DNA from: an uncultured Bacteroides sp.
GTDB lineage: Bacteria; Bacteroidota; Bacteroidia; Bacteroidales; Bacteroidaceae
NCBI RefSeq assembly: GCF_959029255.1
Contig: NZ_CAUFUE010000025.1
Span: forward strand, 1-64,000
Direction: 5' to 3'
DNA: 64,000 nt
The stretch's first letter is position 1. Each line of letters opens with the position of its first letter. The position numbers were made by a program, and so were the translations under genes. Positions 17,199 through 26,301 of the stretch are shown here, one piece after another. Below the pieces are notes generated by a model. The model saw nothing but the letters and a program-made list of their open reading frames with translations. It did not search any database and had not been told where the DNA came from.

Positions 17199-17546
17199 AT
17201 GGAAACCGACTTAAAGAAAATTGTAGGACAACAGCTACAACTGCTACGTTTAGAGAAGAATTTAACCCAAGAGCAAATGGGTGAAAGACTGAACCTTTCT
17301 ACCAGCGCTTACTGCAAAATAGAATATGGAGAGACAGATTTGACGCTGACCCGGCTGGGCAAGATAGCGGAAATACTGGGTATCTCGGAAGTGGAGTTAT
17401 TCGAAAAGATAAAAGGAGAGAAAAATACTGCCAAAGTGGTGCAGACTCCCAATGATGATGACCTTCGTGAACTCGTCAGAGCCAATAGTCGGCTCATAGA
17501 TATACTATATAAAAAGGTGGAAGAGCTGGAAAAACGCTCGCTTTGA
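17199..17546 (+). CDS. XRE-family helix-turn-helix regulator
   Basis: A 115-residue DNA-binding protein. Residues ~8-65 form a Cro/C1-type HTH (LRLEKNLTQEQMGERLNLSTSAYCKIEYGETDLTLTRL split over helices 1-4). The C-terminal ~40 residues are a charged helix (LVRANSRLIDILYKKVEELEK) that probably dimerises it. It is transcribed divergently from the six-gene envelope operon, with palindromes in the shared 325-bp gap, so it is the likely local regulator of that operon and of itself. Its stop is followed within 30 bp by the 22-bp-period array described separately. Confidence 0.92.
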   Translation: METDLKKIVGQQLQLLRLEKNLTQEQMGERLNLSTSAYCKIEYGETDLTLTRLGKIAEILGISEVELFEKIKGEKNTAKVVQTPNDDDLRELVRANSRLIDILYKKVEELEKRSL

Positions 17547-17574
17547 TTCATTAACCATCTAGTTACACCTAGGT

Positions 17575-17746
17575 GAAACCAAGTGTTCTCTATATTGAAA
17601 CCAAGTGTTCAGTTAAGGGAAACAGTTAGTTTCATTAAGCAAAACAAACTGTTTCACTAAAGGAAACAAATAGTTTTGCTATGTTGAAACTAACTGTTTT
17701 TACCGCATAAAACTGACTGTTTCATACTGAGAACTAAGCACATAGC
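17575..17746 (+). repeat. 22-bp-period degenerate array, element E copy A
   Basis: Units begin at 17575, 17597, 17619, 17641, 17663, 17686, 17709 and (partial) 17731. The core of each is GAAACtAAsTGTTTC, itself an imperfect palindrome AAAC...GTTT, spaced 22-23 bp. About 7.5 units, starting 28 bp after the XRE gene stop. Copy B lies at 58.5 kb in the opposite orientation. Confidence 0.8.
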
Positions 17747-17794
17747 TTTTCTCCACTGTATATGTATTTATTGTTCTTGAACGCTAATATACAC

Positions 17795-17906
17795 TTGTGA
17801 TAGATAGACGGAATAGACAAGTATCTATCACACCTATCTATCACACTGTAATTCACTAAATACCAATAGTATATCATGCAAAGTGTGATAGCATGACAGA
17901 TGTTTT
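17795..17906 (+). repeat. GTGTGATAG block, element E copy A
   Basis: Contains TGTGATAGATA and TATCTATCACA as an inverted pair, a further direct CTATCACAC copy, then TATATCATGCAAAGTGTGAT and TGACAGATGTTTT. It is closely matched, in inverse orientation, at 58331-58444. It lies in the gap before the convergent rnhB. Confidence 0.8.
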
Positions 17907-17952
17907 GCAAAAAATAAACTTATGTGAAGGGATGAATTCCTGAATTCAACTT

Positions 17953-18555
17953 TCAAAATTCCAATGACAATTGTCCGTCACCCAGCAGGTTGAACGTCAT
18001 GCGATGATAAGGAGTGGTTCCCCGTACGGCAATGGCAGCACGGTGTTTCTTGGTGGGATAACCTTTATTTTTGTTCCAATCATAATAGGGATACTCCTCG
18101 TGCAACCGGTTCATATAGTCGTCACGATAGGTTTTGGCAAGGATGGAGGCGGCAGCGATAGAAAGATATTTGCCATCTCCCTTTATGATGGTGGTATGAG
18201 GCAGGTCTTGGTACTTTTTAAAACGGTTGCCATCAATCAACAGGTGCTGCGGCCGAAGTTGAAGGCTGTCCACAGCACGGTGCATGGCAAGGAAGGAGGC
18301 ATTCAGGATGTTTATCTTGTCTATTTCTTCGGGAGAAACAATACCCACTGCCCACGCCAGGGCTTCTTTTTCAATTACTTCGCGCAAAGCATAGCGCTGT
18401 TTCTCCGTCAGTTGCTTGGAGTCGTTCAGCAGTTCGTTCTTGAAATCTTTGGGCAAGATAACGGCGGCGGCATAAACGGCGCCTGCCAGGCAACCGCGTC
18501 CCGCTTCATCGCATCCGGCTTCAATCAGGTTTTCATTTAAGTAAGGTAACAGCAT
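17953..18555 (-). CDS. rnhB: ribonuclease HII
   Basis: Cleaves RNA in RNA-DNA hybrids and at single ribonucleotides, cytoplasmic. 200 residues, normal length. The diagnostic CDEAGRG (Asp-16, Glu-17) is followed by the second acidic cluster LLIDGNRF and the third near YRDDYMN, as expected for the RNase HII active site. The C-terminus matches the usual HR...F sequence (GTTPYHRMTFNLLG). Its promoter overlaps the divergent lysO promoter; the gene converges on the element E repeat. Confidence 0.96.
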   Translation of the reverse strand: MLLPYLNENLIEAGCDEAGRGCLAGAVYAAAVILPKDFKNELLNDSKQLTEKQRYALREVIEKEALAWAVGIVSPEEIDKINILNASFLAMHRAVDSLQLRPQHLLIDGNRFKKYQDLPHTTIIKGDGKYLSIAAASILAKTYRDDYMNRLHEEYPYYDWNKNKGYPTKKHRAAIAVRGTTPYHRMTFNLLGDGQLSLEF

Positions 18556-18578
18556 ACAGTTCGCTCATTTGTTGTGCG

Positions 18579-18586
18579 CAAAGATA
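18579..18586 (-). promoter_or_regulatory. rnhB promoter, -7 box
   Basis: TATCTTTG on the - strand, 23 bp before the rnhB ATG and only 13 bp from the divergent lysO -7 box. Confidence 0.55.
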
Positions 18587-18599
18587 AACCTTTTATTCG

Positions 18600-18607
18600 T
18601 ATCTTTG
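18600..18607 (+). promoter_or_regulatory. lysO promoter, -7 box
   Basis: TATCTTTG, 20 bp before the ATG at 18628. It lies downstream of the ATG at 18574, which argues that the earlier ATG is not the start. Confidence 0.6.
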
Positions 18608-18627
18608 CAGCCAAAAACAAGATAGAA

Positions 18628-18909
18628 ATGTTTATCGTCATTGGACTTATGCTCACAGGCGGACTGCTGGGCTACGCTTTACGGCAAAAAGCTCGCTTCA
18701 AAAAGATACATCAAACCATCACGGTACTCATCTGGCTGTTGCTCTTCATCCTCGGAGTAGAGGTAGGTAGTAACAAGGAAATCATCAACGGACTCCACGC
18801 CATCGGCCTGGAAGCAATCGTGCTTACATTGGGCGGGACTTTGGGAAGCGTCATTGCTGCTTGGGCATTATGGAAAGTAGTGTATAGAAAGAAAGGAGGA
18901 TGCGCATGA
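18628..18909 (+). CDS. lysine exporter LysO, N-terminal half
   Basis: A small membrane protein of 93 residues from the ATG at 18628 (MFIVIGLMLTGGLLGY). It has three hydrophobic segments and matches the N-terminal part of the LysO/DUF340 lysine exporter, including GVEVGSNKEI. In Enterobacteria LysO is a single protein; here the two halves are separate genes overlapping by ATGA (18906-18909), so they should be made in equal amounts and assemble in the inner membrane. It exports lysine and toxic analogues in E. coli; the substrate is assumed here. Confidence 0.8.
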   Translation: MFIVIGLMLTGGLLGYALRQKARFKKIHQTITVLIWLLLFILGVEVGSNKEIINGLHAIGLEAIVLTLGGTLGSVIAAWALWKVVYRKKGGCA

Positions 18910-19508
18910 AAGGAAGTCTCATCATCGTCGCTTTCTTTATATTGGGAACATTTTGCGGTATTTACGACCTGATACCTTTTGACATCGCAAACTCTCGAAT
19001 CAGTTTCTATGCACTTTGCGCATTGATGTTCTGTGTAGGAATAAGTGTGGGTAACGACCCGCAAACCTTGAAGAATTTCCGTATGCTCAATCCACGATTG
19101 GTCTTCCTACCTGTCATGACGATATTAGGCACATTGGCTGGTTCAGCCGTCGTCAGTTTGTTATTGCCTCATCGTTCCGTGACAGATTGCCTGGCAGTAG
19201 GTTCCGGCTTCGGATATTATTCGTTGTCCAGCATTTTCATTACCGAATATAAAGGCGCCGAACTGGGTACCATTGCTTTGTTGGCAAATATCAGTCGCGA
19301 AATCCTGACTTTGCTGGCCGCTCCCCTACTGGTACGATGGTTTGGCAACCTCGCTCCTATCTCGGCAGGCGGCGCAACGACAATGGATACCACATTACCT
19401 ATCATTACCCGGACTGCCGGACAACAATTTGTCGTAGTATCCATTTTTCACGGTTTCGTGGTGGATTTCAGCGTACCTTTCTTGGTCACGCTGTTCTGTT
19501 CGCTGTAA
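18906..19508 (+). CDS. lysine exporter LysO, C-terminal half
   Basis: The ATG at 18906 is chosen over 18900: AAAGGAGG at 18892-18899 gives 6-nt spacing, and it overlaps the N-half stop. 201 residues, about five to six membrane segments. It carries the LysO-type GVGNDP-like motif (VGISVGNDPQTL), the glycine-rich SGFGYYSLSSI and the MDTTLPIITRTAG stretch found in the C-terminal DUF340 half. Works with the protein encoded just upstream. Confidence 0.82.
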   Translation: MKGSLIIVAFFILGTFCGIYDLIPFDIANSRISFYALCALMFCVGISVGNDPQTLKNFRMLNPRLVFLPVMTILGTLAGSAVVSLLLPHRSVTDCLAVGSGFGYYSLSSIFITEYKGAELGTIALLANISREILTLLAAPLLVRWFGNLAPISAGGATTMDTTLPIITRTAGQQFVVVSIFHGFVVDFSVPFLVTLFCSL

Positions 19509-19550
19509 ATAGGCGATTTTAGGATTAGAAGTTTCTGAGAGGTATAAATG

Positions 19551-19675
19551 ATAATTTAATGAAGAACTAAGAATAAAGAATGAAGAATTACCTTGCGGCG
19601 TACTTGCATAGCGCAGCCAAATTCTTCATTCTTCATTCTTAGTTCTTCATTTCCCAAAATTCCCATTTATAAACC
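19551..19675. repeat. palindromic repeat, family P2 copy A
   Basis: ATGAAGAACTAAGAAT...GAATGAAGAATT (19559-19589) is inverted at 19619-19650 with near-perfect match, around a GC-richer centre. The outer right end is TTCCCATTTATAAACC. Related copies: 26172-26301 (arms only), 55425-55471 (ends only) and the outer left part of 36209-36243. Confidence 0.75.
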
Positions 19676-19700
19676 AGAACATACAATTCAGTATTTAATT

Positions 19701-21902
19701 TTAGAATAAGCTCCAGGCAACAGTCAATCCCGCCATTACAATGGCAACCATACTCATCAGTTTGATGAGGATATTCAAGCTCGGACCGGAAGTATCCTTA
19801 AACGGGTCACCTACCGTGTCGCCTACTACCGTTGCCTTATGGACTTCACTGCCTTTACCACCGAAATTACCTTCTTCCACATATTTCTTGGCATTGTCCC
19901 ATGCCCCTCCTGCATTCGCCATGAAGATGGCAAGTACAAAGCCACTACTCAGGCCGCCAATCAACAATCCCAATACACCGGGAACACCGAAAACCAAGCC
20001 CGTAATAATCGGAGCTACAATGGCTATCAAAGACGGAACAACCATTTCGCGCTGCGCTCCCTTCGTGGAAATGGCTACACAACGTTCATAGTCGGGCTCT
20101 GCCTGTCCTGTAAGAATACCTTTGATTTCACGGAACTGGCGACGTACTTCATCTACCATGTGGGCAGCGGCACGACCTACGGCATTCATTGTCAATCCAC
20201 AGAACAAAAAAGCCATCATACTGCCAAGAAACATTCCGGAAAGGACTTTGGGGTTCATCAGAGTTACATCATAGTGGTGCATGAAGTCAAAGAAAGTAGC
20301 ATCTTGCACGGAGATTGTTTCACCGCCCACAAAGAGGTCGGTAGTACCCAAGCGGGTAAGTCCGATGCGGATTTCTTCAATATAGGAAGCAAGCAAGGCA
20401 AGACCGGTCAGTGCAGCCGAACCGATGGCAAATCCCTTACCCGTGGCAGCCGTAGTATTTCCCAAAGAGTCGAGGGCGTCGGTACGCTTGCGTACTTCCT
20501 CACCCAAAGCAGACATCTCGGCATTACCCCCCGCATTATCGGCAATAGGGCCGTAAGCATCCGTAGCAAGCGTGATGCCCAAAGTAGAAAGCATGCCCAC
20601 GGCGGCAATACCAATTCCGTAAAGTCCCAAACCTACATTAGAGAAATCAAAACCGGAAGCGAAAAGATAGGAAGCTATGATACCCACTACAACGGAAATC
20701 ACCGGAATTGCAGTAGAAAGCATGCCCAGACCGATACCGGAAATAATAACGGTAGCAGGTCCGGTCTTTCCGCTCTCACTCAGTTTCTGCGTAGGACGAT
20801 AGGACTGGGAGGTATAGTATTCGGTGGAACGGCCGATGATGATACCTACTATCAGTCCTACTACAACGGAGCAGGATATCCACATCCAATTATCCAGTTT
20901 CAACAGCCAAAGAATGAGGAAAGTAGCTGCAACAATCAGAACCGAGCTCAGGTTGGTACCGAATGCAAGTGAACCGAGGAGGTCTTTCATCGTCGCATTC
21001 TCTTTGGTACGAACAGAGAATATACCGATGATGGAAAGAATAATTCCAACTGCCGCAATCAGCATCGGTGCAATAACCGCCTTGAACTGCATCATGGTAT
21101 CTCCCGAATGGATAAAAGCGGCAGCACCCAAAGCAGCCGTAGCCAGAATAGAACCACAATAGCTCTCGTACAAGTCAGCCCCCATACCGGCAACGTCACC
21201 CACATTATCTCCTACATTATCGGCAATAGTTGCAGGGTTTCGAGGATCATCTTCGGGTATACCGGCTTCTACCTTACCTACAAGGTCGGCACCGACATCC
21301 GCAGCTTTGGTATAGATACCTCCACCCACACGGGCAAACAGCGCTTGCGTACTGGCTCCCATTCCAAAGGTCAGCATGGTAGTGGTTATGATACAGAGTT
21401 TATGAGTAGGTGTCATCACGTCTACGGGGATTACGGCATTCAGTAACAAATACCAGAAAGAGATATCGAGCAGTCCCAGTCCCACAACGACCAGTCCCAT
21501 CACCGCACCACTACGGAAAGCGATACGCAAACCGGCATTCAATGAGCTGCGCGCTGCATTCGCCGTACGCGCCGATGCGTATGTGGCCGTCTTCATACCC
21601 AGGAAACCGGCAAGTCCGGAGAAAAAGCCGCCCGTCAGGAAGGCGACAGGTACCCAGGAGTTCTGTACTCCGAAACCGTATGCCATGACAGAAAAAAGGA
21701 TTACCAATCCCAGAAATACCCAGCCCACAATCTTATATTGTTGCTTGAGATAGGACATAGCACCTTTGCGCACCGCAGCGGCTATTTTAATCATTTGAGG
21801 GGTTCCCTCACTCTCCTTCATCATTTGACGGTGGAAATACCAGGCAAAACAGAGTGCCAAAACAGAAGCGGCTGGAACCAGCCAGAAAAGCATTTGGTCC
21901 AT
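19701..21902 (-). CDS. hppA: membrane-bound ion-pumping pyrophosphatase
   Basis: Hydrolyses PPi to pump Na+ and/or H+ across the inner membrane. 733 residues with about 16 membrane helices. The catalytic motif DVGADLVGKVE and the following acidic NVGDNVGDVAGMGAD are intact, as is the C-terminal acidic/Lys cluster (NAGGAWDNAKKYVEEG, GDTVGDPFKDTSGPS). GNTTAATGKG has Ala where K+-independent enzymes have Lys, so it should be K+-stimulated. Dual Na+/H+ pumping has been reported for a Bacteroides homologue (established knowledge); the ion here is inferred. Confidence 0.96.
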   Translation of the reverse strand: MDQMLFWLVPAASVLALCFAWYFHRQMMKESEGTPQMIKIAAAVRKGAMSYLKQQYKIVGWVFLGLVILFSVMAYGFGVQNSWVPVAFLTGGFFSGLAGFLGMKTATYASARTANAARSSLNAGLRIAFRSGAVMGLVVVGLGLLDISFWYLLLNAVIPVDVMTPTHKLCIITTTMLTFGMGASTQALFARVGGGIYTKAADVGADLVGKVEAGIPEDDPRNPATIADNVGDNVGDVAGMGADLYESYCGSILATAALGAAAFIHSGDTMMQFKAVIAPMLIAAVGIILSIIGIFSVRTKENATMKDLLGSLAFGTNLSSVLIVAATFLILWLLKLDNWMWISCSVVVGLIVGIIIGRSTEYYTSQSYRPTQKLSESGKTGPATVIISGIGLGMLSTAIPVISVVVGIIASYLFASGFDFSNVGLGLYGIGIAAVGMLSTLGITLATDAYGPIADNAGGNAEMSALGEEVRKRTDALDSLGNTTAATGKGFAIGSAALTGLALLASYIEEIRIGLTRLGTTDLFVGGETISVQDATFFDFMHHYDVTLMNPKVLSGMFLGSMMAFLFCGLTMNAVGRAAAHMVDEVRRQFREIKGILTGQAEPDYERCVAISTKGAQREMVVPSLIAIVAPIITGLVFGVPGVLGLLIGGLSSGFVLAIFMANAGGAWDNAKKYVEEGNFGGKGSEVHKATVVGDTVGDPFKDTSGPSLNILIKLMSMVAIVMAGLTVAWSLF

Positions 21903-22094
21903 AGCATTTTCTTATTAAAAGGTTGAACGAAAGGCTAAAAATATCGATTTGAAATGAAATAAGCAAATGATTGGCTGATTTTTATACCGAAAGCATCAGA
22001 AGCTATTTTTCTGAAATAAAACGAAGGTAGCGATTAAACTATTCCGACTGATAATCATCATATATAAAACACTAATAATAAAACACACAAACTC

Positions 22095-24509
22095 ATGAAA
22101 AGACATGTATGGTTCCTTGTCATTTTCTTCATTTATTCCGGTATGGCATTGGCTCAGAGTAATGAGGAAGCAGACTCCGTTTCTCTACGTTTTTTGGAAC
22201 AATTAAACCTCTTTCCGCAAGAAAAAATTTATGTACATACCGATAAGCCGAACTATATGGCGGGAGATACCATCTGGCTTCGCGCACATCTTGTAGATGC
22301 AGCGACACATATTCCCTCGCCAGTCAGCCGTTATGTCTACGTGGAACTGGCAAACAGTTCGGACTCGGTCTTCAGCCGAATCAAAATCAGGGTGAATGAT
22401 TCCATTTATCGGGGACAGCTACCATTGGACTATCTGATACCCCAAGGTTACTATACCCTGAGAGCCTATACCGGATTTATGAAAAACTTACCTGAAGACT
22501 ACTTGTTCAAGAGTACACTTTCCATCCTAAACCCTACATCAGGAGCCCGAGAAAGCGAAGAACCTGAGAAAGATAAAAAGAAAGGAAAAGAGAAAGAAAA
22601 AAAAGAGGAAAAGCCGCAACAGGAAGCAGAGCCGTTCGATGTCAAATTCTTCCCGGAAGGAGGATACCTGCCAGCAGGCATTCCATGGCGCGTAGCGTTC
22701 AAAGCTATCGGAAAAGACGGATGGCATGAAGAAATACATGGTGTGATTAAAGATAAAGACAGCGGAGAAGTGGCAGCCACTTTACCCGCTACCTATTTGG
22801 GAATGGGCTTTGTTACTTTCGTACCGGAAGCTGGAAGAAAATATGTGGCAGAGTGCACCAACCGGGAAAACCGTTTTCTAGAATTTGAGTTGCCGCCAGT
22901 GACGCCATACGCACAGGTGATTACTACCACCTGGCGTAAAAACATGTTGATGATAGCTCTGTCACAACCCGTCACCGCTCCACTTCGTTTGGTAGCTCAA
23001 AGCCGGGGAATCGTCTTCTATTCCGAGCTATGGCAGCCGAAACAGAAGATATTGACATTCAACGCCCAAGAACTGCCTGCAGGAGTTATCCAGATATTGC
23101 TGCTTGATGAAAAGAACCGCCCTCTCAGCGAGAGATTAGTATTCAACAAGTATTTTGAAGAGATGCAGATGAACTTCACTACAAACCGACCGTCTTACGG
23201 AATTCGGGAAGCGGTAAAAGCGAAAGTCACTCTGACAGACAGTGAAGGAAAGCCATTGGAAGGAGACTTCTCCGTATCGGTCACGGACGATGCATCCGTC
23301 AATACCCGTAGTTGTTCTTCTATTCTCTCCTACCTGCTACTGACTTCGGAACTGAAGGGAGCCATCGAGTTTCCTGAAGCCTATTTCGATGTTTCCCGCA
23401 AAGAAGCCGACCAGGAATTGGACATATTGATGATGACACAGGGATGGAGAAGATACAATATTCCCAATCTCCTTAAAGGACAGTACGAACGCCCGTCCGT
23501 ATTCTTGGAAAGATGCCAGGAGATTTCGGGTAAAGTGTTCAATGAATTCAATTCAAAGCCACGAGCCAACGCTCCAATATCAATATTAGCCTTGGAACAT
23601 CTTTTTTCTGACGAAACGGTATCGGACTCTACCGGATCTTTCCGGTTTACCCATTTCGAATTTCCGGATAGTACTAATTTCATCGTCAAAGGAGTAAATA
23701 AAAGAGGAAGTGCTTACAATGTAATGTTGGAACTGGATCAGGAGAGTTTCTACCCCTTTGGCAAACAGTTGTCCATAGAGGATTTATATAATAAAGAATC
23801 TGTCATTGAAGAATATGACATAGACACGCTGGACAACAGTGGTATCCAGACCGTACGTTTGGACGAAGTAATCATCAAAGCCAAGCCGAAAGAAAAACAA
23901 GGCAAGTCTATGTATCATTCTATCAATGGTTCGGTGTATGATACGGAAAAATTGATGCATCCTCGTCCCAATACGATGGCAGACATGTTGGCACGTTTGC
24001 CGGGCATCCTGGCAAGAGGAAATTCAATAACCTTGCGAGGTAACACACCATTGGTATTGGTGGATGACGTGGAAATGGAGTATGAGCTGGTGATGGATAT
24101 GCAACCCGACGATATAGCTGAAATAGAACTGATGAAAGATGCTTCCGCTGCCATATTCGGCTCAAGGGGAGCGGGTGGAGCCATACTGATTACCACCAAA
24201 ACGGGAGATGGAAACTTTAAAATGCCAAGAAAACTCAATGTCACTTCCATCCGGCCGTTGGGATATCAAATCCCTGTAGAATTCTATTCCCCTAAATATT
24301 CCCCTACACAGGGTTCCTTGCCCACCAACCAAGATAACCGGAAAACACTCTACTGGAATCCGTGCGTCAAACTTTCAAATGCGGGGAAAGGCGAATTTGA
24401 GTTCTGCACAGCCGATAAGCGTACAAGCTATACGGTCATCATGCAGGGAGTCACTCATGATGGGAAAATCATATTCAAGAAAGAACAGATTAATAAAAAT
24501 ACTGATTAA
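22095..24509 (+). CDS. macroglobulin-like/TonB-plug protein without barrel
   Basis: An exported 804-residue protein (signal peptide ...GMALAQ). In order: an MG2-like domain (EKIYVHTDKPNYMAGDTIWL), a short Lys/Glu-rich linker near residue 158, further MG-like strands (FTTNRPSYGIREAVKAKV), a CarboxypepD_reg-like fold (ISGKVFNEFNSKPRANAPIS), then from residue ~606 a TonB-receptor plug (MADMLARLPGILARGN, DIAEIELMKDASAAIFGS, GGAILITTKTG). It ends about 85 residues later, too short for a 22-strand barrel. Such proteins occur widely in Bacteroidetes but their job is not known. It is monocistronic and faces the convergent YbjQ gene. Confidence 0.85.
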   Translation: MKRHVWFLVIFFIYSGMALAQSNEEADSVSLRFLEQLNLFPQEKIYVHTDKPNYMAGDTIWLRAHLVDAATHIPSPVSRYVYVELANSSDSVFSRIKIRVNDSIYRGQLPLDYLIPQGYYTLRAYTGFMKNLPEDYLFKSTLSILNPTSGARESEEPEKDKKKGKEKEKKEEKPQQEAEPFDVKFFPEGGYLPAGIPWRVAFKAIGKDGWHEEIHGVIKDKDSGEVAATLPATYLGMGFVTFVPEAGRKYVAECTNRENRFLEFELPPVTPYAQVITTTWRKNMLMIALSQPVTAPLRLVAQSRGIVFYSELWQPKQKILTFNAQELPAGVIQILLLDEKNRPLSERLVFNKYFEEMQMNFTTNRPSYGIREAVKAKVTLTDSEGKPLEGDFSVSVTDDASVNTRSCSSILSYLLLTSELKGAIEFPEAYFDVSRKEADQELDILMMTQGWRRYNIPNLLKGQYERPSVFLERCQEISGKVFNEFNSKPRANAPISILALEHLFSDETVSDSTGSFRFTHFEFPDSTNFIVKGVNKRGSAYNVMLELDQESFYPFGKQLSIEDLYNKESVIEEYDIDTLDNSGIQTVRLDEVIIKAKPKEKQGKSMYHSINGSVYDTEKLMHPRPNTMADMLARLPGILARGNSITLRGNTPLVLVDDVEMEYELVMDMQPDDIAEIELMKDASAAIFGSRGAGGAILITTKTGDGNFKMPRKLNVTSIRPLGYQIPVEFYSPKYSPTQGSLPTNQDNRKTLYWNPCVKLSNAGKGEFEFCTADKRTSYTVIMQGVTHDGKIIFKKEQINKNTD

Positions 24510-24550
24510 TAAAAGCTGGGGTGTATAAAACAAAAAAACGCTTACTGTTC

Positions 24551-24871
24551 TTATTCTATCGTTACTGCCGTACCACAGGCAGTAACCATCAGCATACTGC
24601 CGCTACTACCTACAGTCTCGTAATCAAGGTCAACACCAATCACGGCATTGGCACCCAGGAGGCGGGCCTGTTCTTGCATTTCACGCAGTGCCGTATCTTT
24701 CGCTTCACGCAGCACTTCCTCGTATGAGCCGCTACGTCCACCCACAACATCACGGATACTGGCAAAGAAATCACGGAATACATTGGCACCGATAATCGTT
24801 TCACCGGATACGATGCCATAATAACGGGTGATACGGCCACCCTCAATCACAGAAGTTGTTGTTACAAGCAT
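24551..24871 (-). CDS. YbjQ/UPF0145 family heavy-metal-binding-like protein
   Basis: A 106-residue cytoplasmic protein with the family pattern: TTTSVIEGG, YYGIVSGETIIGANVFRDFFA, GGRSGSYEE, AREMA-like helix (ALREMQEQARLLGANAVIGV) and DYETVG. It forms pentamers in known structures, with no firm function. Single gene, normal length. Confidence 0.93.
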   Translation of the reverse strand: MLVTTTSVIEGGRITRYYGIVSGETIIGANVFRDFFASIRDVVGGRSGSYEEVLREAKDTALREMQEQARLLGANAVIGVDLDYETVGSSGSMLMVTACGTAVTIE

Positions 24872-24939
24872 AATTCTAATTCCTTTAAGTTATTTCCAAT
24901 ATTGGACGCAGCCAAGCATCACAAAGTCACATCAGGAAG

Positions 24940-26154
24940 TTAAAACATTTTGCTGACACGTTCAATACCCGCCGCCAAAACGTCTATTTCTTCCTTCGTG
25001 TTATACAAGCCGAATGAAGCACGCACTGTTCCTTCTATACCGAGACGCTGCATCAACGGCTGTGCGCAATGATGTCCTGTGCGGACGGCAATGCCGAGAC
25101 GGTCAAGCAGAGTTCCCATATCAAAATGGTGAATATCCCCCACCAAGAAAGAAATCACACTTCCTTTCTCTTTTGCTTCGCCAAAGATACGCATACCGGG
25201 AATTTCTTTCAAACGAGCCATACCATACTTGGTTAGTTCGTGCTCATGGGCAGCAATATTTTCCATACCGATGGCTGAAACATAATCCAAGGCTTTGGCA
25301 AGTCCGGTAGTACCGATATAATCGGGCGTTCCCGCCTCAAACTTGAATGGCAGTTCGTTGAAGGTAGTCCGGTCGAAAGAGACATGCTGTATCATTTCCC
25401 CACCACCCTGGTAAGGGGGCATTTTGTCAAGCCATTCTTCTTTACCATAAAGCACACCTACACCGGTAGGGCCGTATACTTTATGTCCGGAAAAGACATA
25501 AAAATCCGCATCCAAATCCTGTATATCTACCGGTATATGGGGAATGGACTGGGCACCGTCTACAAGTACAGGTACTCCCTGTTCGTGGGCAAACCGTATC
25601 ATATCCTTCACAGGATTGACTGTACCCAGCACATTGGAAACATGGGCTACACTGACAATCTTCGTACGTTCCGAAAACAATTGCTTATATTCGTCTATCA
25701 GAAGTTCGCCTTTGTCGTTCATCGGAATAACCTTAATGGCAATCCCTCTTTTAGCAGCCAACAATTGCCAGGGAACGATATTGCTGTGATGTTCCATAAC
25801 GGAGAGAATTACTTCGTCACCTTCCTGCATAAACTCTTCGCCGAAACTGGATACAAGCAGATTGATGCTTTCCGTCGTTCCACGGGTAAAAATGATTTCG
25901 TTCGTACTGGCGGCGTTGATAAACTTCCGCACCGTTTCACGGGAAGCTTCATGCAACTCCGTGGCTTGCTGCGAAAGAAAATGTACCCCACGATGCACGT
26001 TGGCATTAACCGAATAATATTCGTCCGTTATGGCATCCACCACACAACGGGGCTTCTGTGTAGTTGCCCCATTATCCAGGTAGACCAACGGCTTGCCATA
26101 GACTTCACGGGAAAGTATAGGAAAATCGGCTCTTATCTTTTGAATATCCATCAT
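24940..26154 (-). CDS. sufS: SufS-type cysteine desulfurase
   Basis: Takes sulfur from cysteine as a persulfide for Fe-S cluster assembly; PLP enzyme, cytoplasm. 404 residues. The PLP Lys is in SGHKVYGPTGVGVLYG and the persulfide Cys in RTGHHCAQPLM, placing it in the class II SufS group. Met-1 or Met-2 may start; sequence IRADFPILSREVYGKPLVYLDN is the conserved N-terminus. Last gene of the suf operon, separated from sufD by the P2 palindrome; no SufE/SufU is seen in the window. Confidence 0.97.
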   Translation of the reverse strand: MMDIQKIRADFPILSREVYGKPLVYLDNGATTQKPRCVVDAITDEYYSVNANVHRGVHFLSQQATELHEASRETVRKFINAASTNEIIFTRGTTESINLLVSSFGEEFMQEGDEVILSVMEHHSNIVPWQLLAAKRGIAIKVIPMNDKGELLIDEYKQLFSERTKIVSVAHVSNVLGTVNPVKDMIRFAHEQGVPVLVDGAQSIPHIPVDIQDLDADFYVFSGHKVYGPTGVGVLYGKEEWLDKMPPYQGGGEMIQHVSFDRTTFNELPFKFEAGTPDYIGTTGLAKALDYVSAIGMENIAAHEHELTKYGMARLKEIPGMRIFGEAKEKGSVISFLVGDIHHFDMGTLLDRLGIAVRTGHHCAQPLMQRLGIEGTVRASFGLYNTKEEIDVLAAGIERVSKMF

Positions 26155-26171
26155 ATTTATTAAAATTATGA

Positions 26172-26301
26172 GTGAAGAGTGGAGAATGAAGAATGAAGAA
26201 CGAAGAATGAAGAATTACCATGCGGTATAATGTCGCGCAGCCCATTCTTCATTCTTCATTCTCCATTCTTCATTTTTCATTCTTCATTCTTCATTCTTCA
26301 T
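26172..26301. repeat. palindromic repeat, family P2 copy B
   Basis: The GAAGAATGAAGAATT-type left arm (26172-26216) is inverted in the right arm (26243-26301), which ends with the sufD stop codon at its edge. The centre TACCATGCGG...GCGCAGCC resembles the P2 copy at 19.6 kb. It occupies the entire sufD-sufS gap. Confidence 0.75.

Noticed and set aside
17575..17746. 22-bp array as CRISPR
   Set aside because: Units are contiguous with no spacers and are degenerate; no cas genes in the window.
19839..20972. Long antisense open frame over hppA
   Set aside because: Lies wholly inside hppA and its translation has no domain or motif; a shadow of that gene's codon pattern.
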